Of a stretch of 23,281 bases of DNA, positions 1 to 12,300 are shown in pieces. Source of the DNA: Hansfordia pulvinata (taxonomy: Eukaryota; Ascomycota; Sordariomycetes; Xylariales). Below the pieces are notes generated by a model that saw only the letters and a list, made by a program, of their open reading frames with translations, searched no databases and was not told the DNA's origin. The DNA lies in assembly GCA_006538405.1 (NCBI GenBank), contig BJKQ01000050.1:1-23281 (forward strand), given 5' to 3'. Position numbers and translations under genes: made by a program. Each line of letters begins with the position of its first letter. Positions within the stretch are counted from its first letter, which is position 1.

Positions 1-3000
1 AAGTAAAGAAAGGAAAGAACGTAAGTGTGTATATAATAATTATATAAGCCTTTAATAAAGAAAAAGCGGATAGTTTATAACATAAAAAAAGGTAAAAGTT
101 ATAAAGATCGTTAACAGCTTTATAATTTATAATATAATAATATAAAGTTAATAATATAAACACTTTATTAATAAAAAAAGGTAATATTAATTATTAATAA
201 AGGGTTAACGTTAATTTAATATAATAAAAATAAATAATAAATTAATAAAGCGTAACGTCGTATAAAATAAATATATATATTATTGCTTTTTAATTAATAA
301 GGTCGTTATTTAAATAACGGTTATTATTATAAAGGCCTTTCTTTTATTATAACTTTTTTATAAAGTAAAGTAATAAGAAATATCACTTTTTTCTTTTATA
401 TATAAGGTAATTAAAATAATTAAGTCTCTTATTAAGAGCGTTTAATTAAAAGAAAACGAAAAAAATAAAACGAATCGGATTATTAATGATTTATCCGTGT
501 ACCATACCTTTTTATAACTTAAAGTAAAGCGGTTAACCTTTTTGTTTTACTTTCTTTCTAATTAAGGATTAAAGCGGGATTTTATTATTTATTTATAAAC
601 CGTGATAATAAATAACCCTTTTACTTATTTCGTTTATTAATTAAAATCCTTTTATTATACACTTTTTATTAATATTATTTCGTACCGTTATTAATATTAA
701 CTTTTATCTTTAATTATTACTTACTTATTTATTATTACGCTTTTATACCTTTTAAAAAAACGATTATTTAACGCGTGCTTAAAGTTAATAAGGCTTTAAA
801 TAATAAGTAATAACTTTTTTAAAGCTTTTAATTAATAATAAAAGACCCGCTTTAAATAATTAAAATAACTTAAGCTTATTAACCTTAATAATTCGTTTAT
901 AATTAATAAAAGGAATAAATTTTTTAATAAAAGCCTTAGACTTATTTAATTATTAAGTAAGTTATAAGTAACGCTTGTAATATAAGATTAATTCTTTCCT
1001 TTTTTTATTAAATAAGTAAAAGGCTATATTAATAAAGCGCTTAACCGACTTTTTCATAATTAACTTAAAGGCCTTTTAATTTAAGTAAATAATCGGTTAA
1101 TATAAGATTTTAAGCGTTATTAATTATTAATAATAATAATAACTTAAAAATTAATTAAGGTAACGCTTTTAAAAACCTTAATAAGCTTTATAAGAAATAA
1201 TTATTATCTTTTATAAGGTTACAACCGTGGTAATCCTTTTTTTTATATATTTAATAAAGCGTATAATCAAGCTATATATTAATCTTAATTTATTATATTA
1301 ACGAATTATTTAACACCGCTTTAATTAAGGTAAGTTTAACGGTATATTCCTTTTTAATCAAGGATTAAGGGCGTTATATTAATTAAAGTGTATAATATAT
1401 AGCATTTTTAAAAGACTTAATTTTTTTAAATTAAAGGTATAAGTTAATAAAGCCGGTTTTTTTATAATAACGTATTATTAAGCACTTTTTTAAGTATACT
1501 TAAATCTTAATAAATAATTAAAAAAATAACGCCGTGATATTATTAATAAGCGTTAAAAAGTACTTAACTTACCGTTATCGTTTAAAGAGAATATTATAAG
1601 ATCGCTTATTATTAAAGGTAATTATAATAGTCCTTTTAATTAATATATAATTATTACTTTAAAGGATCGTTATATTACTTTGCACTTTTTAATTTAAAAA
1701 TATAATATATTAAATTGGGTCCTTTATAAGTTATATATTAATAAGATTAAAAAGTTATAAATATAAAAAAGGAATATTAAGGTAAGACTTATAAATAAAA
1801 ATAACCTTTTCTTTTATTATCGTTTATTTTAAGCGATAAGCTTATTAAAGTTAAATTATATATAAGAATTATATTTATATTATAATAACACTTATTACAC
1901 GTATAATTAAAACGATATAAACGACTTTAAGGCTTTATAAATATTATAAGACTTTATATTAAAAAGGATTTAATTAATAACTTTGAGCCGTTTATATAAG
2001 AATATAAGGTGTGTTTTAATAAAAACTCTATAAAAAATGGCTTATATATATAATAAAAAGTTAAAAAGGCTTAATAAAGGATCGCTTATACTTATAAGAG
2101 TTATTAATAAAGAGCTTATAAAGGATAAGGGCGATTATAATTAAAAGTATAAGGATAATAAAGATAAAGGATTCTTTATAAAGTTATAAAAATTAAAAAT
2201 AATTAAGTTAAAAAGCATATATAACGCGGTAAGTTAAAAATAAAAGAGTGGTTTAAAAAAAAGGGTAAAGTCGTATGATTTTTTATAAATAATAAATTAA
2301 GGTTAAGTTAATTAATTTAAATATTATATAAAAATATAAGGGTTTTTTATAAAAGAAGGAAAATAAAATAAGCCTTAATATAAAGGTTATAATTTATAAT
2401 AATCGTTTTTCTTTTATTATAAGTAATAAAATTAAGGAAAAAGAAAGAGTATAAAAAGGTTATAATAAAAAGGAGTATATAAAAATTAAAGTAAGATTTA
2501 ATTTAATTAAATTAAAAACGAAAAATCTTATTAAAAGTATATTAATAAAGTAAAAGAGGCTTTTAATTAATCCTTTTTAATATAAGGGTTATAAATTAAA
2601 GAACATTTTATATTTATTATAATTTATATATTAACTTATATAAATATTAATATAAATCGCGTGTTTATTTAAGTTTATATATTAATCGTATTATTCTTTA
2701 TCTTTAACTTAAATAAAAGTGTTATCTTAATTAAATTAATTAAGTATTCAGTCTTTTTAAGTAAGGTTCGGCTTTTTTTAAAAAGACTTAAAAGTTATTT
2801 ACCTTTTAAGTAAAGGATTAAATATTATTCTTATTACGTATAAAGTGCTTTAAGTAAAAGGTTAAGAAAACGCCTTTTAAAGGTATATTATTATTAAGCT
2901 CGTATATAATAAATACGTTTAACTTTACTTTTTTAATTAAAAAGAATAAGCCTTTTTATTAATAATTAAGCTTTTTAAAGGTGGATATATTAATTTACTT

Positions 3001-6000
3001 AAGCGTGTAAAAAGTAATATAAGATCGTTAAGTTTAAAGGCAACTTTTTAAAGACGACTTTATTAATATTATCGCGCTTTTTAATAATATACCGGCGGGC
3101 GGTATTAATATATTTTCTAAATTTAATTAAATCTTTACCTTTTTATTTTAAAATATATATATAAGTAATTATTAACTTTTCCTAATATATATACTTTTTT
3201 AATTAATAATACGTTAAGTTAATAACACTTATTTAATTAAAAAGATTAAGTAACGTTTATAAATAAGTGTATATAAGTTAATATTATAATTTTAAGTGGT
3301 CATCCGGTTATGAAAATAGCTTTTAAAAGGTGTATTATTTAATCTTTTTTTTATATTATTAATTACTTTAATGAAAGTAATAATAATAAGTTTATAATCG
3401 GATTTATAAGCCTTATCGCTTTAAATTATATATTAAGCCTTTTATTAATATTAATATTAAATAGTTTTATAATAATTAATATGTCTTTTTTATTTTTTGA
3501 TTATTATTATATTTTATTTTTAATAAAATACCGTGATTAAAAATAATTTAATTATAAAAAAAGTTTACGACTTATAAACGTTAACTTTAAAGAGTGTTTT
3601 CGCTTTAAAGAACCTTAAAAGCTTACATTTTACTTTAACCGTGGCGATATAAGTGTGAAAGGTTTTAAGTATATATTAAACGTTAATAACTTAATAAGTT
3701 AAGATTTATTTTATTACGTTTATTATATTATAATTATAAGGTTTCCTTTTTAATACTTATTAATATTTTTAATGATATTTAAAGGCTGATCCGATGTTTT
3801 TATATATACTTACTTAAAAGTATTTAAAGGTAATTTAATAATAAGTTAAATTTTAACCTTTATAACTTAAAAAGATATAATAATATTAAATTAAAGCTTT
3901 CTTTTTATTTATATTATTAATACTACGTTATAACTTAAAATACCGCTTTTTTTTATATTAATATGTTATTTATAAATAATAATAAAGATACTTCGCTTTA
4001 AAAGCCTTTTTTTTATAAGTTAAGGAATTAATTATTTTAAAGTATATAAGGGTCGATAAGTAATATGTAATTTAATAATATTCCTTTTTTAATCCTTTAA
4101 TAAGGAGAAAAGGGATTAAATAAACTGATTTAAGCTTAAGTTTATATATATAATAATAATATTAAGCTTTATATTAAGGAAACCCTTAATATCTCCCTTT
4201 TAAAGCTTATTAACGTTATTAAAAGGCCTTTTACTTTTCCTTAAAAGCATATTGGTTATCGTATTCTTCCTTTTAAGTAAGTAAGTACCTTTATATTAAA
4301 CATTTTAATATAAGCGATTTATTTAATTAAAGTAGCTTAAAAAAGGGTTAAAAAGTTATTATTAAGTTAACCGATTAAGGTTTTTATATCGGTTTTAAGT
4401 ATAAAGTAATAACCGTTTAAAAAGTTTTTTAAGCGTTATAAAGATATTAATATTATAAAGGCTTTTTATTTTAAAGTATTATAATTAAGTTAAGCTCCTT
4501 TTTAAGTATTAAACTTAAATTAACTTAAGCGCTTTACTTTATTTATTATTTATAAAAGCATATATCCTTAACCATAAATATTAATATCGCACTTTAATAT
4601 AATTTAATTAATAAACTTATTATAATTTAATTTAATAAAGATAAGGCTTTTAAAAAGTAAGCGTTTAAGTTTTTTAAATAAGTATATCTTTTTTTTATTT
4701 TAACGGAAAAGGGTGTTTTTATTAAAAAGTTAAAAAGTAGCTTAACGATAATAATAAAGTGGTTAATTTAAATTTTATAAAACTTGATTAATTTAAAAAA
4801 GCGATAAACTCTTATTATATTAATTAAAAAGGAGATCTTTATAATCTTAATAATCTTTATTTTATCCGGTTATTAACTGTTTATATTATATATATAATTA
4901 ATAATAATAGCCTTAAGCTTATATTATTATAACTTAACTTTACTTATATAAGCGCTTATTAATTTAAAGGTTAAAAGGATTATATTTATATTAATTAAAT
5001 ATTTTAAAATGAATTTGTTTATTTTAAGTAAGACTTTTTATTTATTATACTTATTATAAGTCTTATAAGTTATAATATCGTTAAAGAAAGCGTTATAAAC
5101 TTTTAAGATAAGGTTAATTAAAATACGGATTATAACTTATAAAAAATAAGTGATTAAGTTAATATACCTTTAAGGTAAGGTCTTATTTTATAAGACCTTA
5201 AAGTTTATAAAAAACGCTATAAGGTCCTTATTATCTTTATATAAGTTATATTAATTATATTTCAAAAAGAAGTCGATTAAGGAAAAGATAATATTTATAA
5301 TAAACGCTTTAAAGTAATTATCCTTAATAAGTAAAAGGGACGTATTATAAATAATATTATTATTAAGCTTTATAAATAAATTAATTAACTTAATATTATT
5401 ATCTTTTTTTTAAAATAATAAATTAAGTATTATAATATGCTTTATAACCTTTTTTTAACGTTTATATCGATTCGTTTTTTAAGGGTTTTATTAATTTCAA
5501 CCTTTAATAATATAAGGATTAAGATATTATAAGCTTATTAAGTTAAGTGTTTTATAATTTAAACTTAATATAATAATAATACTTTTAACTTAATCCGATT
5601 AATTTTTAAGAACTTTTAAATAAAAGCAGCCTTTTATTAAAATAAAATTTCTTTTAATATGCTTTTTCTAATAAGTTAAAGTTTAATGTTTAAAAGTTAA
5701 TTATTAAATAATTAAAGGCAGTTAAATATTAAGCGGGTCCCTTTTAATTAACTTTAAAACCGCGGAAATATCTTATTAAAAATCGAGTTATTTAAGTTTT
5801 AAGCCGTTTTTATTCAATTAATAAGATATAAAGCTTTTTCTTATATTATTATCTTTTAATCAGCTTTCCTTAATAACGTTAATTTATTAAGCTTAATTAT
5901 ATTAATAAGTTAATCTTTTTTAACTTTATTTATATATTATATAAATCTTAACCGGCTTACTCTTTAATATAAATATTAATTTAAATTTACGTTATAAGTT

Positions 6001-6550
6001 AAGGTCTTTTTTATAAATGTTATTTAATAATCGGTATACTCTTTATATATTAAAGTAATTATAATTAACTCTTTTTTACTTAATATTAATTCAATTTAAT
6101 TAAGCTTATTTTAATTTAAAATTAAGTATAAAAAGAAAATCAAGATTAATATAAGCGTCTTTATATAATTATAAAGCGGTTTTATTTTACTTTACCCGCG
6201 TTTCAATAAAGTAGCTTATCTTTTCTTTAATTAATATATAATATACCTTTATTAACGTTACTCGTGTAATATTAAGTATTTTTTAAAGCGATCGCTCCTT
6301 TAAAAAGCTTTAAAGGTTAAATAAGGATTTAAATTATTATAAAGTTTATTATTATTTTAATATTATAATTCCTTTTTTTCTTAAAGCAGCTTAAGTTCTA
6401 TTATATATTAAAAGTTAAAGTTAAAGATAAGGTTTTATAAAGTAAGTTTATTATTAATCATATATAAGGTGCTTTAACTTATTACTTATCGACTTAAATT
6501 TAAGCGTTAAGGATTTACTTAATAAAGGGTATTAAAGTATCCTTTATAAA
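1..6550. repeat. AT-rich RIP-degraded repeat DNA, no gene recognised
   Basis: This stretch is built mostly of TTAATAA/TATAA-type words with few CpA or TpG sites, the pattern left by repeat-induced point mutation. No open frame of useful length occurs on either strand and I recognise no protein motif. A small GC-rich cluster near 3084-3101 stands out but does not resolve into a known motif. The stretch runs up to the target duplication of the LTR element and resumes on its far side, so 1-6555 and 14959 onward were probably one continuous block before that insertion. What the original repeat was cannot be told from here. Confidence 0.75.
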
Positions 6551-6555
6551 GTGCG
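6551..6555. repeat. 5-bp target site duplication, left copy (GTGCG)
   Basis: GTGCG stands immediately before the first base of the 5' LTR and is repeated exactly after the last base of the 3' LTR at 14954-14958. A 5-bp duplication is the usual footprint of Ty3/gypsy integrase. Confidence 0.88.
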
Positions 6556-6708
6556 TGTCATGGTCTTAAGCTACGCCTAGGCTTTCTGTTTATAAAAGAA
6601 ACGATGTAAGTATAAGCCTCTCGTTTCCTTTCCTCTTTCCTTTCGTTATCGAGATAAAAAATATATTAACGCTTCCTCGTTATATAGCCGTAAGGCCAGT
6701 TTATTATA
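6556..6708 (+). repeat. 5' LTR (153 bp)
   Basis: Begins TGTCATGG and ends TTATTATA. Aligned to 14801-14953 it is the same length with no gap and 23 differences, all transitions. The 5' TG is kept; the 3' end reads TATA where a canonical CA would be expected, which one CpA-to-TpA change explains. It includes a TATAAAAG stretch at about 6590-6597 that could have been a TATA box. Confidence 0.92.
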
Positions 6709-7260
6709 TTTTATCTTAATCCCCCTTTTTTTTTTATTATAAAACATCCGGACTATTAACCACCCTTATCTTAATAAGGCTATTTATAATATCTTTAAGT
6801 TCCGACCTTATAATAAAATCAGTTCTTATAATAAACACACGTATTAATATAAGATTAACACCACGTTTAATATAAGTATTAAAAGCATTATTAATAACTT
6901 AAAAGGGGACCACTTATATTCCTTAATATAAGCGTGGCGATAAAGACACGATTAAACTCGTTAACGTCCGAATTTAATTAAGGCCGTTAAAAGACTTAAG
7001 CTAAGTTAAAGGCTATTAAACTTCTCCTTTATTAAGTGTCCGATTAAGTGATATCCTTATAATAAGTAACGGTACCCTCCCTTATATTAATATTTAACTT
7101 ATTTCTTCCGACTGCTTAATAAGAGCGCCTCTTATTATTAAGACAGACAGTAAAGGACCTATATTAATAAAAGCCTTTCTTAATAAAAGACTTATACGAC
7201 AGCGATAAGTCCACCTTTAAGGCTTAAAAATAAATAATAATATATAAGTTAAAGGCGGAT
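6709..7260 (+). other. Retroelement leader and start of gag, not resolved
   Basis: This follows directly on the 5' LTR, where the primer-binding site should be, but the bases just after 6708 do not match a tRNA 3' end that I can recognise; mutation may have erased it. A C-then-T run lies at about 6721-6737. A gag start codon cannot be placed, because ATG reads as ATA after G-to-A mutation. Confidence 0.5.
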
Positions 7261-8140
7261 ACCGATTTTATTAAGGATAATATAAATTAATGGTTCTTTA
7301 TTTAATTATCCTTATAAAACTCGGTTAATCGCCGGGTCGCCCTTTTCTTTATTAAAAAAGGCATAAATAACATTAAAAACTTAAATAAGTTTATTTAATA
7401 CCTTATAGACCTTTATATAAATCCTTACGCTTAAAAGGTGGTTAATACGGAACTCGATTATATTTAATAAACGAAGTAAAAGTCCTTTTTTAACTTTTAC
7501 GTCCGGTTTAAATAATTACTTACCGTAATTAAAAAGGGAAATTAAGCGGACGCTTATAAGTTAAGCCGACTTTAAAAAGGCCTTTCTTTATAAATAAAGG
7601 ATATTATTATTAAACACGATATTTCCCGTATAAATTATAAAGAGGCGGTTTAATAATATTAAAGTATTATAATAAATCTTAAATCTTATAACTTAAAGGA
7701 GAAGTATTAAAAACGCGCCTTTCTTTAACCGTTTTAAATCCCGCCGACTTTTACCTTTAAAGTAAATAAAGATAAGGACTCTTATATAACGGGCGTAAAC
7801 GCGACGGGTTCTTAATAAAAAGGTTAAACGAAAAAGTAAAGCGGGAAGGCCCGTATTAAAGTTAAAGGAGTTTAAAGTAAAAGGGATAAAAGATTAACCG
7901 TGGCTTAAGTAACGTTATCGGTTTAAGATAAGCGTTATAAGAAAAGGGCTTATTTACGGTGTGGTTTAATAAATTATATATAAAGCAGTTATTATTTAAG
8001 CCCCGCTTAAAACTTATCCCTTTTTATTAACGTTAAGGTAATAAGCACTTTTAAAAATAAGGAGAACTTTAACGAATTTTACTTAAAGGAAAAGGAGCCC
8101 TTAAGATAAGTCTCTTTTAAAGGCTTTTAAGCTTATATTT
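7261..8140 (+). pseudogene. gag: gag remnant: capsid-like domain and CCHC zinc knuckle, broken
   Basis: The plus frame whose codons start at positions equal to 1 modulo 3 reads like a fungal retrotransposon capsid. It has a motif resembling FI-YL-LY--P at about 7390-7440, then a segment like SFFNFYVRF followed by KLSRL-KGLS and IKDIII. At 7951-7992 the same frame has C-x2-C-x4-H-x4-C spacing in which the first and last Cys and the His now read Tyr while the second Cys survives. These are TGC/TGT-to-TAC/TAT and CAC/CAT-to-TAC/TAT changes, as RIP would make. Many in-frame TAA codons stand where Gln is likely. The product would have packaged element RNA. Start and end are approximate, and pol follows in another frame. 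Confidence 0.72.
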
Positions 8141-8239
8141 ATGTTTAATTTAAACCTATAATATAAATAAGGTATAATAATTTAAAGAGATAAAAAAAAC
8201 ATAAACGGACCGGCGTTTCGTATCCCGGTCTTATTCGAC

Positions 8240-8330
8240 TCCTTAAGCTCCCTCGATATATTAATAAATAATGGTTATAAGTGTTACGGAGCGATTAATA
8301 AGTAAAAAGCTTAATCTTTTAAGTTAAAGT
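8240..8330 (+). pseudogene. Aspartic protease core remnant
   Basis: In the pol frame, codons from 8252 read LDILINNGYKCYGAIN. Fungal chromoviruses have a hydrophobic-hydrophobic-D-(S/N)-G motif here. The catalytic Asp position (8267-8269) is AAT, Asn, which a single G-to-A change from GAT explains. The context fits the retropepsin-like protease between the Gag knuckle and the reverse transcriptase. The match is short, so this is less certain than the downstream domains. Confidence 0.6.
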
Positions 8331-8799
8331 AAATATAAATCCTTACCTTATAAAGCTTATAGCTTATTATAAGCGCTTTAAAGACTTAAGGTATTTAATG
8401 TTTAATATAAACGTTTATCGATATTAACAGATACGCGGCCCTTACGGCCTTATACGTGATTTTAAGGTTATTTTATAATATTATCTTAAGCCTCCTTTAA
8501 ATACGATAAAGAGATATAACGATTTTCATTAAGGATTAACACTTAATAATTAAAGCGGTAAAAAGGCTTTAAGTCGATAACTATTAAAGTAAAGGGCGAT
8601 AAGGACACCCGGATTTATTAAAGGGAACTTAAATATTAATTATCTTATAAAAAGCTTAAAAGTTAAAAGACGACTTTATTACACGTTTAAAGGTTATAAG
8701 CGTGAAAGAAATTATAAAACTCTTATAAAATAAGGTGCCGTAATTAAAGAAGTCCGTATTACTCCCGCTTAAGTTTACGGACTTTTAAGCGTTATTCGA

Positions 8800-9640
8800 T
8801 AAGGATAAAGTATCCGCCTTTTCACCTTATTAAAAGGGGCTTAATTATAAGATCCGGATTAAGTTAAACGAGGACGGTTCCTCTTTAAACCTTTTTTAAG
8901 GGCCTTTATATAATATACCACGTAATTAATTACTTAAGTTACATTAATAAATTATAAACTTAAAGGATAAAAGATAAATTTAAGCTAATTCCTTATTTAT
9001 AACGGCACTTATCTTATTTATTAAAAAGCTAAAAAGGAAATAACGCTTTTACATAGATTATAAAGCGTTAAATAAGGTTACTTAATAAGACCGATACCTG
9101 TTACCGTTAATCTTAAAGATATTACATTCCTTATTAAAGTCTTAATAAATAATAAAGTTAAATATAAAAGCGGCTTTTTACCGATTACAAATAAAAGTAA
9201 AATAAAAGCACTTAATAACGTTTTATACCCGCTTTAAATTATTTAAGTGATTAATATACCCTTTTAAATTAATTAAGGCTTTAACGTTATTTTAACGATA
9301 TATTAATACGGCCTTAAGTATTACCCTTAAGGACTTTATTACGGCTTTCCTTAATAACGTGTTAATTTACTTAAAGGGCTTAAAAAAGGACCATATCGCG
9401 AAAGTGCGTTAAGTATTAAGGTTATTAAAGGATACCGGCTTATTTTTAAATTAAGATAAGTACAAGTTTATAATAATAAAGGTTAAGTACCTTAAATTTA
9501 TCGTAAAGATTAAAAAGGAGATTCGCTTAAACTTAAAGAAGATCCGAGTTATTTAAGAGTAAAAAGCCTTAAACAATATTAAGGCCGTCCGTAATTTCTT
9601 TAAGTTTATTAACTTTTATCGCGACTTTATCTTAAATTAT
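8800..9640 (+). pseudogene. Reverse transcriptase domain remnant
   Basis: The pol frame gives a run of Ty3/gypsy landmarks in order: GPLYNIPR near 8900, RFYIDYKALN from 9044 (compare RFCVDYRGLN), TRFKLFK near 9227, YPFKL at 9257-9271 (compare MPFGL), RYINTAL at 9296 and the active-site region FLNNVLIY from 9347. The last corresponds to (Y/F)-x-D-D; both Asp codons now read AAT and AAC. After it comes KGLKKDHIAKV, then RNFFKFINFYRDFI near 9590-9630, the usual link to RNase H. The enzyme would have copied element RNA in the virus-like particle; with both Asp residues lost and several stops it cannot function. Confidence 0.92.
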
Positions 9641-9784
9641 TCAACCTTAATAACCTTACTTAACGCACTTATAAAGAAGAATACGTACTTTAATTAAACT
9701 TAAAAATATAATAAGGCCTTTTAACGTTTAAAGGATTACTTTATTATAAGCTTAATTTTAAAGTAATAAGATCTTAACTTAAAA

Positions 9785-10120
9785 ACGGTGGTAAAGGCTA
9801 ATTACTTAAGCTAAGCGTTAAGGGGCTGTTTATTATAATTTTATAATAACGTTTTATACTTAATAATATATTATTTAACATCCTTAACACCGATATAACG
9901 TAATTACCCGATTTATAATAAGGAAATATTAATAGTAATCACTTACTTAAAGGCTTAATCAACGGAGTTACGATCCGTATAAGACCCGTTTATAATCCTT
10001 ATTAATTATAAGAACTTAAAATACTTTACCACCTTTTAATTAATTAACGAACGGCAAGTATATTAAAAGGAGGTCCTTACCTTATTTAATTATAATTTTT
10101 ATTACCGGTTAAGTATATAA
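9785..10120 (+). pseudogene. RNase H domain remnant
   Basis: From 9785 the pol frame reads TVVKANYLS, which aligns with the family motif T-V-V-E-T-D-A-S; the catalytic Glu/Asp positions read Lys and Asn (Asn at 9800-9802). Further on, RNYPIYNKEIL at about 9910-9945 matches the family's NYPIYDKELL block, again with Asp to Asn. This domain degrades the RNA strand of the RNA-DNA hybrid. The end is approximate. Confidence 0.85.
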
Positions 10121-10559
10121 GGCGCACGGTTAAACGCTTTATTACGCCGTAATTAAAACACGGGAGGGGATAATTTAAGATATAAGCAATTACTTTACTT
10201 AATTATAATATCACCCTTATAAGCGTACTTAAGGTTCTTATAAGGTTAATTATAATAAAGGATAAAACCTCGCTTACTTTAAAGAGCGGATATATTTATA
10301 AAAAAGGACTTAACCGCGCTTTAAAATAAGGGCCTTTACGGGAACGATATATACATAACTTACTTAAGTAATATAAAAAGCGTAGCCCGCCGTTTCTCCC
10401 TTAAAGCGAACAGCTCGCTTTAAATTAAGGATTATATAAAGAACGTTTAAAAAGCCTTACTTTAAAAGGGTCGCGTATAAGTGTTAACTTAAGAATTATT
10501 AATAATAAGGTTAATTAAGCGCGCTTATAAATCTTTATTAAAAGGCTATTTAAGTTAAA

Positions 10560-11100
10560 AAATAACGTTCGTAATCTTATTATATAATTATTATTAAGAT
10601 TTTATATCTTAAAATATAACACGATTCATGTAAAATTATAATTATAAGGGAGCGTATGTTTCTTACCAGCTTTAATAAGGCCTTCTTACCCCCTTACCGC
10701 TACCGGATAGATTTTAATCTTAAATCTCGGTGGACTTTATAAGGCCACTCTTTATAATAAAGCTAAATTACTTAAAATACATTATAATTATTATTAATTA
10801 ATTATTTAAGTTTATTTAATTAAAGGCAATAAGCTCGATAACGGCCGAAGCGTGCGTAATACGGTTCCGTGATACTTAATAACGCTTTTACGGGTTCTTA
10901 ACCAGTATTATTAACGACCGCGGTTTAAATTAAGTAAAGGGCTTTTAAAGGATATTATACACCTTTATAAGGATTAAGCAAATGTTATTAACGGTGTACT
11001 ACTTATAAACAGATAAAGGTATTAAGCGGGTAAATTAAAAGGTTTAAATTATTTTATAAACGGTGGTGTCTTTTAAGTAAGATAATTAACCTAACCACCT
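10560..11100 (+). pseudogene. Integrase domain remnant with D,D-35-E spacing
   Basis: In the pol frame, GLLTPLPLPDRF starts at 10679 and leads into ISVDFIRPL, whose Asp (10733-10735) is the first catalytic residue. IINDRGLN holds the second, Asp at 10916-10918. TDKGIKRVN holds the third position at 11024-11026, exactly 36 codons on (D-x35-E), but it reads AAG, Lys, instead of Glu. The N-terminal HHCC zinc region just upstream is too mutated to score. Integrase would insert the cDNA and leave the 5-bp duplication seen at the LTR flanks. Confidence 0.9.
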
Positions 11101-11620
11101 CCCAATATATTAACTCGCGCTTAATAATAAGACCTTAATAATTATAAGGGTAAGCTTAAACCGCTTATTACACGGCTTTAATATAAAGGCGATTTAATAG
11201 CCCTTAAAAGGGGACCTTATAATAAAGACATTAAGTGGTAAAGTTATAAAATTTATAACCTATTTATATAAAGGGTAAGAATTAATATAATTTATTATAA
11301 TATATACTTAATAATAATAATAAAACGACTTAAATCGCTCGTAACGCTTAATAAAACGCTTTTAAGTTAAGGATAAGGTATAACTCGTGTTACGTAACTT
11401 TATAATAAAACGACCGTTATATAAGTTAAATTAAATTTACCGGAAATATAAAGTTATAATAATCTTAAACTTATTAAACGTAAAGTTAAATGTCTTTAAG
11501 CGAATTTATAAAGTGTTTTATATTAACCTTATAAAACGCGTAATAATAAACTTATTATTAAGTTAACCGATTACAGATACCCGTTAAGGTCCGGCTATTA
11601 TTAAAGACCTTATATTAAGC

Positions 11621-11790
11621 GTGAATAAGGAATATAAAGTAAAGGATATCCTCCGCGCTTATACAGGCCTTAATTAAGGAGGATAACGCTTAACTTTAAT
11701 TAAATAAAGGGGTTACGATAATCTTATATAAAAGCTAATATAAAAGATAATAATCACGGCTGCTTTTAAGCGTTTTAAGTCTTTATATAA
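11621..11790 (+). pseudogene. Chromodomain remnant at the C-terminus of integrase
   Basis: Pol-frame codons from 11621 read NKEYKVKDIL, then RLTLIK and RGYDN near 11675-11715, then a block ending AAFKRF near 11760-11780. This is the chromodomain layout: (E)-Y-x-V-E-x-I-L, then Y-L-V-K-W-K-G-Y, then T-W-E-P and a helix with A-x-x-L/F. The expected Trp residues read as stop or other codons. In chromoviruses this domain binds methylated histone H3 and steers insertion to heterochromatin. Here the element does sit in RIP-mutated DNA next to a telomere. Confidence 0.8.
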
Positions 11791-11870
11791 TAATATTTAA
11801 ACTTATAATAGCCTTAACTTAAAGAAAAAGCATAAAGAGCGTGACTAACTTATAACCTTAATACCATTAA

Positions 11871-12300
11871 AAGGCGTTTTAAACTTAACACGGATAAGAC
11901 ATAAACTTAATACGGGTATAACCAAGGACACCCACTTAAAAAGGGACATAAATAAGGTATAAATTAACCATGTATATAACCCGGATAAAGCGGGAGACCG
12001 TTAATTAAAGCAGGACTTAAATATAAAATAAACTTAATACGGACTCGGTATAAAGAAGGATCGAGTTTAAAACCTTATATACGGTCTAAATAAAACACGG
12101 ATTAATTATAAACTTAATATAAAGGTTAATTAAAACTTAAATTAAGGACACGGCTCGATATTAATAAAGATTACATAAGGATATAATATAAATATAACAC
12201 GGGATTAATATAAACATATATTAAACTTTAATTTAATATTAATACCCGTTAAAAGCATTATATAATAACTTAAAGCGCGTATAACGGGGGCTTAACATAG
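11871..12300 (+). repeat. Degenerate short repeats downstream of pol
   Basis: Words such as ATAAACTTAATACGG and AACACGGATTA recur at irregular spacing between about 11890 and 12220. The pol frame can be followed in, but no protein motif is visible. Similar words (AACACGGAT) reappear at 14576-14710. This may be a repetitive C-terminal tail of pol or non-coding tandem repeats spoiled by mutation; I cannot separate these. Confidence 0.4.

Larger units (their letters stand above)
8150..11870 (+). pseudogene. pol: pol remnant: protease-RT-RNase H-integrase-chromodomain, broken
   Basis: One plus frame, with codons starting at positions equal to 2 modulo 3, carries all pol domains in order without a visible frame change: protease near 8252, reverse transcriptase about 8800-9520, RNase H from about 9785, integrase about 10560-11100 and chromodomain about 11621-11790. 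The polyprotein would have processed itself, copied the RNA to DNA and inserted it. In-frame stops are nearly all TAA in positions where Gln is expected (and TGA where Trp is expected), as RIP gives. Key acidic residues read Asn or Lys. Ends are approximate because no ATG or natural stop can be told from mutated codons. Confidence 0.9.

Noticed and set aside
3084..3110. GC cluster that might be a mutated P-loop of a telomere-linked RecQ helicase
   Set aside because: Only a Pro-x-Gly-Gly resemblance in one frame; the Lys-Ser/Thr step and all following helicase motifs are missing, so a helicase could not be supported.
6709..6740. Primer-binding site immediately after the 5' LTR
   Set aside because: Expected by position, but the bases do not match a tRNA 3' end that I can recognise, and mutation plus possible self-priming leave it undecidable.
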